A stretch of 37,566 bases of DNA from Bacillota bacterium (GTDB taxonomy: Bacteria; Bacillota; Bacilli; Alicyclobacillales; SLC66). Below the pieces are notes generated by a model that worked only from the letters and a program-made list of their open reading frames with translations, had not been told where the DNA came from and made no database searches. Location: assembly GCA_021821055.1 (NCBI GenBank), contig JAKACX010000019.1, forward strand, positions 1 to 37,566, in the 5' to 3' direction. The position numbers and the translations under genes are program-made. Of the stretch, positions 24,478 through 31,580 are shown piece by piece (position 1 is the first letter of the stretch; the number at the start of each line of letters is the position of its first letter).

Positions 24478-25365
24478 GTGGCTTCGTTGTATCGCGGCCG
24501 TGACCGTGTCCAACTGTACATCGGCATGCTCCCCGGGCTGTTGCTCTATGTGCTGTTTGGCGTCGTGCCGTCCGTCGCGACGGCGGTCATCTCCGTCACC
24601 AACTACTCGGGCATTCCCGGGTTGCCGGTGAATTTCATCGGACTGCAGAACTACGTGCAGGCGTTTGTGCTTGATTCAACCGGGATTGTGGGGGCGATTC
24701 GCGATACGCTCGTCTTCGCGGTCAGTGTCACGGTGGTGCAAAACGTCGCGGCGCTCGGCATGGCGCACCTGTTCACGCGGAGGTATCCCGGGCGCGCCGT
24801 GTTCCGCTCGCTCGTGTTCATGCCGGCGGCGCTCGGCGTGACGGTGATTGGCCTGACGTGGGCATTGATCCTCAACCCCTCGGGCGGGCCCGCGGCGAGT
24901 CTGCTGGCGCTCTGGGGCGGAAGTTCCGCCTTTCTGGGTTCCAACCGCTTTGCCCTGCCGCTCGTGATCTTCGTGCAGATCTGGGCCAGTCTCGGGTTTA
25001 CGACCATCGTCTACCTGGCCGGAATGAACACGGTCCCGGGTGAGTTGTACGAGGCGGCAAAGATCGACGGGGCGTCGTCGTGGGTGATCTTTCGGCGCAT
25101 CACGTTTCCGATGATCGCGCCGAGCACCACGGTGAACGTCTTGCTCGCGGCGGTCGGGTCGCTCAACACGTACGATCTGATCTACGTGCTGACAGACGGG
25201 CTGTACCACACCAATACGCTGGGTATGTACATGTTCAATACCGCCTTTGAGGGATCCAGCAACCTCGGACTCGCGGCCACCATCAATATGGTCGAATTCG
25301 CCATCACGCTCGCCGTCGCGCTGACGCTGCAAAAAGTCTTGCGCAAGAGGGAGGAAGTCCTGTGA
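24478..25365 (+). CDS. ABC sugar permease, MalF/UgpA-like
   Basis: 295 aa. GTG at 24478 follows GGGAGGGG by 6 nt. About six membrane segments start with QLYIGMLPGLLLYVLFGVVP. The coupling EAA loop reads ELYEAAKIDGASSWVIFRRI, matching the EAA-x3-G-x9-I-x-LP consensus except that FP replaces LP. It forms the channel with the next gene, whose start overlaps its stop codon (GTGA). It lies 62 nt after the binding protein gene. Confidence 0.92.
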   Translation: MASLYRGRDRVQLYIGMLPGLLLYVLFGVVPSVATAVISVTNYSGIPGLPVNFIGLQNYVQAFVLDSTGIVGAIRDTLVFAVSVTVVQNVAALGMAHLFTRRYPGRAVFRSLVFMPAALGVTVIGLTWALILNPSGGPAASLLALWGGSSAFLGSNRFALPLVIFVQIWASLGFTTIVYLAGMNTVPGELYEAAKIDGASSWVIFRRITFPMIAPSTTVNVLLAAVGSLNTYDLIYVLTDGLYHTNTLGMYMFNTAFEGSSNLGLAATINMVEFAITLAVALTLQKVLRKREEVL

Positions 25366-26207
25366 TCTCCTTGGGCAAGCCCGCTTCACTGCGGGAGAAG
25401 CCGTCGTGGGGAGCCTTCGCGCTCGCGGGCGTCGTCGCCGTCGTGTTCTACCTCGGGCCGATCGCCTACCTGCTGGCGGTGGCTCTGCAGAGTCCCGCGC
25501 AGTTCCTTAATAACCCCGTCTCGTTTCCGCGCCCGCTGATGTGGAGCAATTTTACTTCCGCATGGAGCCAGGCCACAATGGGGACGTACTTCTCGAATTC
25601 GGTGCTGTACACGTTCTTTTCGACCGTGCTCTCGCTGCTGTTCGCCGCGCTCCTCGCGTTTCCGGTCTCGCGGCGCTACGTGCGGGGTTCACAGGTGATC
25701 TACCTGCTGTTTCTGGCCGGGATGTTCCTGCCCGTGGGTCTCGTCCCGCTGTTCATCGAATCGCGCATGCTGGATCTGTACAATAACCGGATCGGGTACA
25801 TCGTTCTTCATCTGCAGTACGGTTTGACGTTCGGCTTCTTCATCTTTGTCGGCTACTTTCGCACGATTCCTGTGGAGCTCGACGAGAGTGCGGCGATGGA
25901 CGGGTGCGGTTATTTTCACTACATCTGGCGCATTCTGATCCCGCTGGTCAAGCCGGTGCTCGCGACGGTCGGAATCTACGTGGCGATCAACGTCTGGAAC
26001 GACCTGATCGGACCCGTGGTGTTTCTCGCGTCCAATCAACTGTTTCCGCTCACGCGCGGGCTCTACACGTTTTACGGCAGCAACCAGAGCGACTGGACGC
26101 TGCTCGCGGCCGGGGTCTTTATCGTCGCGGCGCCGCTGATCATCGCGTTTGTTCTGCTGCAGCGCTACCTTGTCGCGGGCGCCGTCGCGGGTTCACTCAA
26201 ATCGTGA
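25362..26207 (+). CDS. ABC sugar permease, MalG/UgpE-like
   Basis: 281 aa, starting at a GTG that overlaps the previous stop. About six membrane segments; the EAA loop reads ELDESAAMDGCGYFHYIWRI followed by LIPLVKPV, the usual site of contact with the ATPase. SNFTSAWSQATMGTYFSNSV is the typical periplasmic-side stretch of this subfamily. It pairs with the preceding permease. The DUF624 gene follows after 40 nt. Confidence 0.92.
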   Translation: MISLGKPASLREKPSWGAFALAGVVAVVFYLGPIAYLLAVALQSPAQFLNNPVSFPRPLMWSNFTSAWSQATMGTYFSNSVLYTFFSTVLSLLFAALLAFPVSRRYVRGSQVIYLLFLAGMFLPVGLVPLFIESRMLDLYNNRIGYIVLHLQYGLTFGFFIFVGYFRTIPVELDESAAMDGCGYFHYIWRILIPLVKPVLATVGIYVAINVWNDLIGPVVFLASNQLFPLTRGLYTFYGSNQSDWTLLAAGVFIVAAPLIIAFVLLQRYLVAGAVAGSLKS

Positions 26208-26247
26208 AGGCAGGCGCAGGACGAAGTCGCGACGGCGGGGTGGCGCG

Positions 26248-26844
26248 GTGAATCGGTTTGTCGTGCAAATCATCGATCTGTGGACGCGTTGGACGGTGCG
26301 CCTCATGCTCAGTTTTCTATGGGCTGCGGCGTCTCTTTTTGTCGTGACGGGCGGCGCGGCGACCGTGGCTCTGGCGGTGGGCGCACGGCGCGCGGACGAT
26401 GGGTACCGCGCGGCGGCCGCGGCGTTTGCCCGCGCGTTCGGCCGCAACCTGGTGCCCGGGTTCCTGGTCGGGCTCCCGGTTTTGCTCTGTGCGGCGGTCA
26501 CCTGGCTGGACGTCGGCGCGCTGGCGCAGTTCTCCAATTTTACTCTGGGCGTACTGTACGCCGGACTCCTCGTCGCGGGGGACGTGATCGTGACTGGATG
26601 CGCGGCAAACGGTCTGGCGCGGCTGGCGCAGGCCGAACGTCCGCCGGGCGCGCGCGGGTTGGCCGGATACATGTGCAAGGGGTGGCTGTACAGGCCGTGG
26701 CCCACGCTCGGAGCGGTGGTTCTATGGGGCTTTTGCGCGTGGGTCACCGCCTTGTCGGTCACGGTCGGATGGACAGCGCCGGCGGTCTTGTTCGACGGTC
26801 TGCTCGTCATGTGGTCGGTCGGGACGCTCGGCGCCGGGCGGTGA
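26248..26844 (+). CDS. DUF624 (YesL-like) membrane protein
   Basis: 198 aa from a GTG at 26248; an ORF from 26149 overlaps the permease in another frame and has no ribosome site. Four to five membrane segments are seen, beginning with LMLSFLWAAASLFVVTGGAA and ATVALAVGARRADDGY, typical of YesL/DUF624 proteins that accompany sugar ABC transporters in Firmicutes. The biochemical role of the family is not known. Its place right after the permeases supports the assignment. Confidence 0.78.
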   Translation: MNRFVVQIIDLWTRWTVRLMLSFLWAAASLFVVTGGAATVALAVGARRADDGYRAAAAAFARAFGRNLVPGFLVGLPVLLCAAVTWLDVGALAQFSNFTLGVLYAGLLVAGDVIVTGCAANGLARLAQAERPPGARGLAGYMCKGWLYRPWPTLGAVVLWGFCAWVTALSVTVGWTAPAVLFDGLLVMWSVGTLGAGR

Positions 26845-26969
26845 GCGAGCCGGATGGAGTTCAGGAGTGCGGGGCGCGGTACGCGCGTTTCCGGGACGGC
26901 GGAGGCTGGACGCGGGGCATCCGGATGTGCGGGAAATAACGGTGCGGGCGCGAGAGGAGTGGTTGGTGC

Positions 26970-27812
26970 GTGCGGATCTACATCAGCGCTGACGGAGAGG
27001 GAGTAACGGGCGTTGTGCACGGCGCGGAGATGCATCCCGAGGGGCGAGAGTGGGAATACGGCCGCAGGATGATGACCGCGGACGTGAACGCCGCCGTGGC
27101 CGGTGCGTTTGACGGCGGAGCGACCGAGGTCTACGTCAATGACGCGCATTGGTCGGAATTGAACATCTTGCCTGAAAAGCTGGATCCGCGCGCGCAACTG
27201 CTGCGCGGAAGCGGCAAGTCGCTGCCGATGATGGAGGGCGTCGAGGAGTGCGACGGTGTCTTTTTCGTCGGTTATCACGCCAGGGTCGGGGACTGGCGCG
27301 GCGTCGGGAGTGAAACCCTGCTCGGGCGCGAGATCTTCGACGTGCGCGTCAACGGCCGGCCGGTCGGAGAACTGGGAATCAACGCGGCGGTCGCGCACCA
27401 TTTTGGCGTGCCCGTGCTGCTCGTGACTGGGGACGACGCCCTGTCGGCGGAGGCGGAGGACATTCTTCCGCAGGCGCAAAGAGCGGTCGTGAAGTACGCG
27501 ATCGGACGCTTTTCGGCGCGCTGCCTGAGCCCGCAGGCAACGGCCGAAATCATCGCCCGCGAGGCCCGCGGGGCCGTGTTGCAACTGGCGGGCGGCGCTG
27601 TTGCGCGGGCATTGCCACAGTGGGGACACGTGGTGTGCGAGGTGGAGTTTGTCTCTCCGGCCCAGGCGGCGGCGGCCGCCATCATGCCAGGGGCGGAGCG
27701 CGTTGCGGCGCGCACAGTGCGCTGCGAGGCGGCGGACGCCCCGACCGCCAGCCGGGCCATCCTTGCCATCATGCTGCTGGGCGCGCGCGCGGCGGACCCG
27801 TGGTACGGTTGA
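26970..27812 (+). CDS. M55-family zinc D-aminopeptidase (DppA-like)
   Basis: 280 aa. The DppA zinc-site residues are all present: RIYISADGEGVTGV gives D8 and E10, VYVNDAHWSELN gives the next His, FVGYHARVGD another, and the GELGINAAVAHHFGVPV region carries the catalytic Glu. DppA releases N-terminal D-amino acids from short peptides and forms ring-shaped decamers in the cytoplasm. GTG at 26970 follows GAGAGGAG by about 10 nt. It is the last gene in line with the ABC/DUF624 cluster, 125 nt after DUF624. MITE copy C lies between it and the convergent fabV. Confidence 0.92.
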   Translation: MRIYISADGEGVTGVVHGAEMHPEGREWEYGRRMMTADVNAAVAGAFDGGATEVYVNDAHWSELNILPEKLDPRAQLLRGSGKSLPMMEGVEECDGVFFVGYHARVGDWRGVGSETLLGREIFDVRVNGRPVGELGINAAVAHHFGVPVLLVTGDDALSAEAEDILPQAQRAVVKYAIGRFSARCLSPQATAEIIAREARGAVLQLAGGAVARALPQWGHVVCEVEFVSPAQAAAAAIMPGAERVAARTVRCEAADAPTASRAILAIMLLGARAADPWYG

Positions 27813-27856
27813 GGCGATCGCCGTCATCCCGCCTGTTGCTTTCACATGTCCCCGAG

Positions 27857-27972
27857 TGACATGTGAAATTCGATCGGTCCGTCGCAGGGCTGTCCGTATA
27901 CAGCGTTTGACTGAAGCCTCAAACGCTGTATGCGTTCGGTTTGGATCTCGCTCCGGACTTTTTCACATGTCC
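27857..27972. mobile_element. MITE-like 116-bp palindromic element, copy C
   Basis: Ends TGACATGTGAAA (27857-27868) and TTTCACATGTCC (27961-27972), matching at 11 of 12 positions, flanked by CCGAG on both sides (27852-27856 and 27973-27977). The central hairpin is ATACAGCGTTTGA (27898-27910) against TCAAACGCTGTAT (27919-27931). A further TTTCACATGTCC precedes the left flank at 27840-27851, so a 17-bp sequence is exactly repeated 121 bp apart. The right end contains the fabV stop codon. Confidence 0.85.
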
Positions 27973-29150
27973 CCGAGGGCGACATCGGCGTTGACATCCT
28001 CCGTGTAATCCACGTCGGGCATGTCGAAGCCGAACAGGCGCAGGAACTCGTGCCGATAGCCCGCCAGGTCGGAGATCTGCTCAACGTTCCCGGTGGCGGC
28101 CGATTCCCACAGCGCCGCGACCGAACGCTGTATATCCGCCTTCATTTCCCAGTCGTCGATGCGGATGCGGCCGTTCCCGTCGACGGCGATCGGGTCCTCG
28201 GTGTACAGGCGCGTCGCGAACAGGCGGTACATCTGTTCGATGCAGCCCTCGTGGAGGCCCTTGTCTTTCATGACCCTGTAGAGCAGTGAGATGTACAGCG
28301 GCACAATCGGGATCGCGGAGCTCGACTGGGTCACGACCGCCTTGTTTACCGAGACGAAGGCGCCGCCGCCGCTCCGTTTCAGCCGCTCGTTCAGGCGCAA
28401 CGCCGTTTGCTCCAAGTCGTCCTTCGCCCGCCCGATGGTCCCCTCGCGGTAGATCGGATGCGTGACCGCCGGGCCGATGTAGGAGTAGGCGACGGTAAGC
28501 ACATCCGGCGCGAGCGCGTCCGCCTCTTCCAGCGCCTCGATCCAGCGCCTCCAGTCGTCACCGCCCATTACGGCGACCGTCTGGTCGACCTCGTCTTGCG
28601 TCGCGGGCTCCACGGTGATGTCGGACACCTCGCCCGTGTGGAAGTTGAGCGTCTTGTTGGTGTAGGGCTGGCCGACCGGCTTGATCGCCGAGACGAACGT
28701 CTCGCCGCTGTCCGGGTGGGTTCTGCGCGGGGAAGCGAGGCTGTAGACGACGAGGTCGGCCTGGCCGAATTCCTTGCGGACCAGATTGATGACATGACTC
28801 TTGATCGCGTGCGAAAAGGCGTCCCCGTTGACCGTCCGGGCGAGGCGCCCCGCCTGCCGCGCGGCCTGTTCGAACGCCGCGCTGTTGTACCACCCGGCTG
28901 TCGCGGTGCGGTTGTCGGCCGCGGGCCGTTCGAAGCACACGCCAATCGTGTCGGCGCCCGCGCCAAACGTGGCCGTGATACGCGAGGCCAGGCCGTAGCC
29001 GGTTGAACTGCCGATGACGAGCACCCGTTTTGGACCGCGAAAGGCGGGTTGGCTGGCCACGTAGTCGATCTGTTCCTGAACGTGCGCCTGACAGCCGGCG
29101 GGATGCGCCGTCGTGCAGATGAATCCGCGTATCTTGGGTTGGATCAGCAC
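27963..29150 (-). CDS. fabV: FabV trans-2-enoyl-ACP/CoA reductase
   Basis: 395 aa, the normal family length. From the GTG at 29150 the sequence begins LIQPKIRGFICTTAHPAGC, the conserved FabV N-terminus. VLVIGSSTGYGLASRITATF is the nucleotide-binding Rossmann motif. VYSLASPRRT follows, and the catalytic Y-x8-K is YREGTIGRAK. FabV reduces the enoyl double bond with NADH in fatty-acid elongation and is typically insensitive to triclosan. AAAGGA lies 8 nt before the GTG; the longer frame to 29588 is non-conserved upstream sequence. The last three residues and the stop codon lie in MITE copy C. A good promoter lies at 29230-29258. No other fatty-acid synthesis gene is nearby. Confidence 0.94.
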   Translation of the reverse strand: MLIQPKIRGFICTTAHPAGCQAHVQEQIDYVASQPAFRGPKRVLVIGSSTGYGLASRITATFGAGADTIGVCFERPAADNRTATAGWYNSAAFEQAARQAGRLARTVNGDAFSHAIKSHVINLVRKEFGQADLVVYSLASPRRTHPDSGETFVSAIKPVGQPYTNKTLNFHTGEVSDITVEPATQDEVDQTVAVMGGDDWRRWIEALEEADALAPDVLTVAYSYIGPAVTHPIYREGTIGRAKDDLEQTALRLNERLKRSGGGAFVSVNKAVVTQSSSAIPIVPLYISLLYRVMKDKGLHEGCIEQMYRLFATRLYTEDPIAVDGNGRIRIDDWEMKADIQRSVAALWESAATGNVEQISDLAGYRHEFLRLFGFDMPDVDYTEDVNADVALGDM

Positions 29151-29229
29151 TGGGAAATTCCTTTCACAAGGGAAATGGCGAAGATGCCGTCGGCAGGATG
29201 GCGCACCTGCGCACGGTGAATCTCCTTGC

Positions 29230-29258
29230 AGTATAGAAGTGTCGCCGACGCTTGTAAA
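29230..29258 (-). promoter_or_regulatory. Sigma-A promoter of fabV
   Basis: Reading the minus strand, TTTACA (29258-29253) and TATACT (29235-29230) are separated by 17 nt, each five of six to consensus. The start would be near 29223, giving a leader of about 73 nt. Confidence 0.75.
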
Positions 29259-29399
29259 CAGGACTGACCATCGTCGCCGCCGCGGAGTGCCGGTCGCGCG
29301 CCGTGGACCGCTGCCCGCGCACGCCGGGCGGTCTTCCTGGATGGCCTGCCGAGTCTGCCCGGCTCCGTGGGGAATAGTATCCAGGAGGAGGGATGACAG

Positions 29400-30140
29400 A
29401 TGGCGCGAAGGCGCAGCGGTGGTGCGCGGTGGCGGGGGTTGCGGGTTCTCGCGGCGGCCGCGCGGTTCACGGTGGGCGCGCTCGCGGTCGACCTGCTCCT
29501 GGCCGGCGCGTTTGCGATCGGCTCGCTCGTGGCCGTCCCTGGGTGGGCGGCGGCCGCGTCGTACGTGATCCGGATCGACACGGCGCAACCCGTCATGCGC
29601 GTTTACCGGTACGGGCGGCTGATCCGCACATTTGCCGTTGCGCTCGGCAAGCCGGCGACCGTCACGCCGATCGGGTCATGGCGGGTGGTGGACAAGCAAC
29701 GCGGCTGGGGCAAGGGGTTTGGCACGCGCTGGCTCGGGCTCGACGTGCCGTGGGGGATCTACGGCATCCACGGCACGAACAGGCCAGCGTCGATCGGGCG
29801 CTACGCGAGCAATGGCTGCATACGCATGCACAATGCGGACGTGGAACAGCTGTACGACTGGACGCCGCGGGGGACGCCCGTGATCATTACGGGGGATCCC
29901 TTGCGGCCGCTGCGCAGGCTGAAGTTCGGGAATATTGGCGCGGACGTCCAGTTGGTGCAGCGCAGGCTGCGCGAGGCAGGCTATTACGCGGGACCGTGCG
30001 ACGGCAGATTCGGCCCGCGCACGCAGGTGGCCCTGATGTACTTCGAACTGGCGCACGGCCTGCTGCAGGACGGCGCGGTCGGAATGGGGGACTACCGCGC
30101 GCTGCGCCTAGCGGGCGCGGCCCGACATGAAAAAGGCTAA
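29400..30140 (+). CDS. L,D-transpeptidase (YkuD) with peptidoglycan-binding domain
   Basis: 246 aa. A hydrophobic segment at residues 18-53 is a signal or anchor. The YkuD domain spans about residues 54-165: YVIRIDTAQPVMRVYR starts it, and IHGTNRPASIG...SNGCIRM gives H124 and nucleophile C140. A C-terminal PG_binding_1 repeat follows (IGADVQLVQRRLREAGYYAG). The enzyme should form 3-3 crosslinks or attach groups to peptidoglycan outside the membrane. GGAGGAGGG precedes the ATG by about 7 nt. It is divergent from fabV, and MITE copy D lies 75 nt after its stop. Confidence 0.92.
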   Translation: MARRRSGGARWRGLRVLAAAARFTVGALAVDLLLAGAFAIGSLVAVPGWAAAASYVIRIDTAQPVMRVYRYGRLIRTFAVALGKPATVTPIGSWRVVDKQRGWGKGFGTRWLGLDVPWGIYGIHGTNRPASIGRYASNGCIRMHNADVEQLYDWTPRGTPVIITGDPLRPLRRLKFGNIGADVQLVQRRLREAGYYAGPCDGRFGPRTQVALMYFELAHGLLQDGAVGMGDYRALRLAGAARHEKG

Positions 30141-30214
30141 TCCGATATTGGGGCCGCCAATGCGTCATGATCATGGCTCGGTGGGGTACGTTGTTCGAAA
30201 AACGACGGCCTAAG

Positions 30215-30331
30215 GGACAGTGATAAAGTCCACTGGGCAGGCGACTTAATCCCACATATAGTGTTTGAGGCATTAGTCAAACACTATATGTACCGTCGGT
30301 TGCCTGCCGAAATTTGGTTCATCACACGTCC
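30215..30331. mobile_element. MITE-like 117-bp palindromic element, diverged copy D
   Basis: The ends (GGACAGTGATAAA and TTCATCACACGTCC) are diverged, and the flanks CCTAAG and CCTAG differ by one base. The centre is the most perfect hairpin of the family: ACATATAGTGTTTGA (30254-30268) against TCAAACACTATATGT (30277-30291), 15 of 15. The inner arms GGGCAGGCGAC and GTTGCCTGCC also pair, so nearly the whole element folds on itself. Compared with B and C the stem has GTG/CAC in place of GCG/CGC. Confidence 0.75.
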
Positions 30332-30384
30332 CCTAGCGCTCGGCTTCCGAAATTTCAGAAACGACCTACAAGTCTCCGCGATCC

Positions 30385-30807
30385 CTACCCTCTGGATGCG
30401 GGTCGCTTCGGTAAATGCGGAGTCGGTATGTATACAAACCATCGGTTCTGGCGCTTGATCGTCTCCAGAACCTGATTCCCCATGAATATCCGCTTCCCAA
30501 ACCTCTGCTTCACGTATACGGTTACCAAGGCTCTATCCACGGAGGGCCTTGCCCTGAGGATACGAAATTGAAGAACTCGATCGGGGCCGGCAAATCCTTT
30601 TAGAAAGGAAAGAACCTGTTGGCGTGTCTTGAACTGCTGGTATTTCACAAAGTCCGCAGCCCTTGTGAAGTGATATTGTTCCAAACTAGAAATATATGAC
30701 TGAACCGCAGCTCTGGGAGTACTTGCACTGTCATGAAGTTCACCGGCGGCCATGGATGGGCTTGCGCACAACAGAGTCGTGGACAAGACGCTGGACAACA
30801 GCAACAA
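30385..30807 (-). CDS. Small exported protein, NTF2-like (DUF4878-type) fold
   Basis: 140 aa. A signal peptide (LLLSSVLSTTLLCASPSMAA) is followed by STPRAAVQSYISSLEQYHFT and ADFVKYQQFKTRQQVLSFLK, then beta strands, ending QNRWFVYIPTPHL. This order resembles DUF4878/lumazine-binding-like or NTF2-like lipid-facing domains, but the match is from pattern only. The start is TTG at 30807: AAGGA overlaps the upstream stop TAA at 30817-30819 and gives 6-7 nt spacing, so the gene is coupled to the frameshifted ORF before it. An in-frame stop just upstream excludes a longer form. It is AT-richer than the neighbours. Confidence 0.72.
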   Translation of the reverse strand: MLLLSSVLSTTLLCASPSMAAGELHDSASTPRAAVQSYISSLEQYHFTRAADFVKYQQFKTRQQVLSFLKGFAGPDRVLQFRILRARPSVDRALVTVYVKQRFGKRIFMGNQVLETIKRQNRWFVYIPTPHLPKRPASRG

Positions 30808-30816
30808 TCCTTTTCC

Positions 30817-31139
30817 TTACACTTTCACTGTAATCACCCTCTCATTGTCACCACCCAATTTTGGGATGGAATACAGGTTCACTGCAAACGTACCAGATTC
30901 GACAGCGGAGTCGGTTACGCTTGCGCAGTCGCACTTCGTGCCACTTCCAGTCGGAAAGGTACCCGTTCCGACTTCATAAGTAGCCACCAAAGGGTCCCTC
31001 GTGTTCTTCTCTCCTCGCAGTGTGCTGATATGTACCTCAAATGGAATGATACCACCGCCAAACTGCCATGTAAAATTTTATAATTTATCACTAAGCCACG
31101 CCCATTGAACGAATGTTCGGTAGGCATAACAGTCACCAA
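30817..31139 (-). pseudogene. Frameshifted small gene upstream of the exported protein
   Basis: 87 codons from 31077 down to the TAA at 30817 read as a convincing beta-rich protein (NFTWQFGGGIIPFEVHISTL to DNERVITVKV) but have no start codon. In the next frame a TTG at 31139 or ATG at 31127 opens with MPTEHSFNGRGLVINYK. Dropping one base in the AAAATTTT run near 31073-31080 would join the two into about 105 aa. The stop overlaps the ribosome site of the next gene, which supports real coupling. It could also be a sequencing error in the homopolymer. I do not recognise a family. Confidence 0.55.
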
Positions 31140-31171
31140 ATTGTAATAGATAAGAAATTACGCGAGGTAGC

Positions 31172-31281
31172 GAAATTCGATCGGTCCGTCTCGATTGCTT
31201 CCATATGCGTGATGGAATATTTAGATGATATGGTATAAATCGCAAAGTAGCCATTTTGAGCCCGCTCCGAGTTTTTTTCAC
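31172..31281. mobile_element. Decayed remnant of the MITE-like element, copy E
   Basis: GAAATTCGATCGGTCCGTC (31172-31190) is identical to the left interior of copies B and C, and CGCTCCGAGTTTTTTTCAC (31263-31281) matches their right interior. The centre is replaced by unrelated sequence that still has CCATAT/ATATGG arms. The outer ends are lost. Confidence 0.65.
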
Positions 31282-31580
31282 GGCCCTTCGGAACCAGCGC
31301 AATACGCTTCGATGGAGTTCCGTGTAGGGCGAAGATCCTGCGCACAGCACAAGATGGGGAATACGGGTAGTCCGAACAGGTCAGGCCGATCATCAAGGTT
31401 CCCTGTCACAAACGAATCACCTACGAGGAGAGATGCATGGGCCGTGAATAGACTCCTGGCAACTGCAATCTCCTCCAACTTGTCGGTTATTGCACATGAT
31501 CACGTGTACGACACCGATTGCTCTTTTCCTCCGCACCCGAATCAGGTAGAGTGAACAGATAGAATGGAAGAGAAGGCTGG
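31282..31580. other. Gene-poor stretch before the serine hydrolase gene
   Basis: 299 bp of lower GC. Minus-strand frames such as the one with SLFTAHASLLVGDSFVTG (31278-31478) look partly protein-like and end at the MITE remnant, so this could be another gene fragment, but I cannot support a call. No promoter or terminator was recognised. Confidence 0.4.

Noticed and set aside
26193-27845. A 550-codon minus-strand ORF
   Set aside because: It is the GC-driven shadow of the DUF624 and M55 genes; Arg/Ala/Pro-rich with no domain.
29164-29214. A 16-residue leader peptide before fabV (AAGGAG, GTG, stop overlapping the fabV ribosome site)
   Set aside because: The predicted transcription start near 29223 falls within its AAGGAG, so it would lack a ribosome site on the mRNA.
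29151-29588. N-terminal extension of FabV to 541 aa
   Set aside because: FabV proteins begin at the PKIRGFICTTAHP segment, a ribosome site supports GTG 29150, and a promoter lies inside the extension.
10046-31281. The repeated palindromes as a CRISPR array
   Set aside because: Copies are kilobases apart, differ in sequence and orientation, lack regular spacers, and no cas gene is present.
31133-31478. Minus-strand ORFs between the decayed repeat E and the serine hydrolase
   Set aside because: Partly protein-like, but no ribosome site, no recognisable domain, and they run through the repeat remnant.
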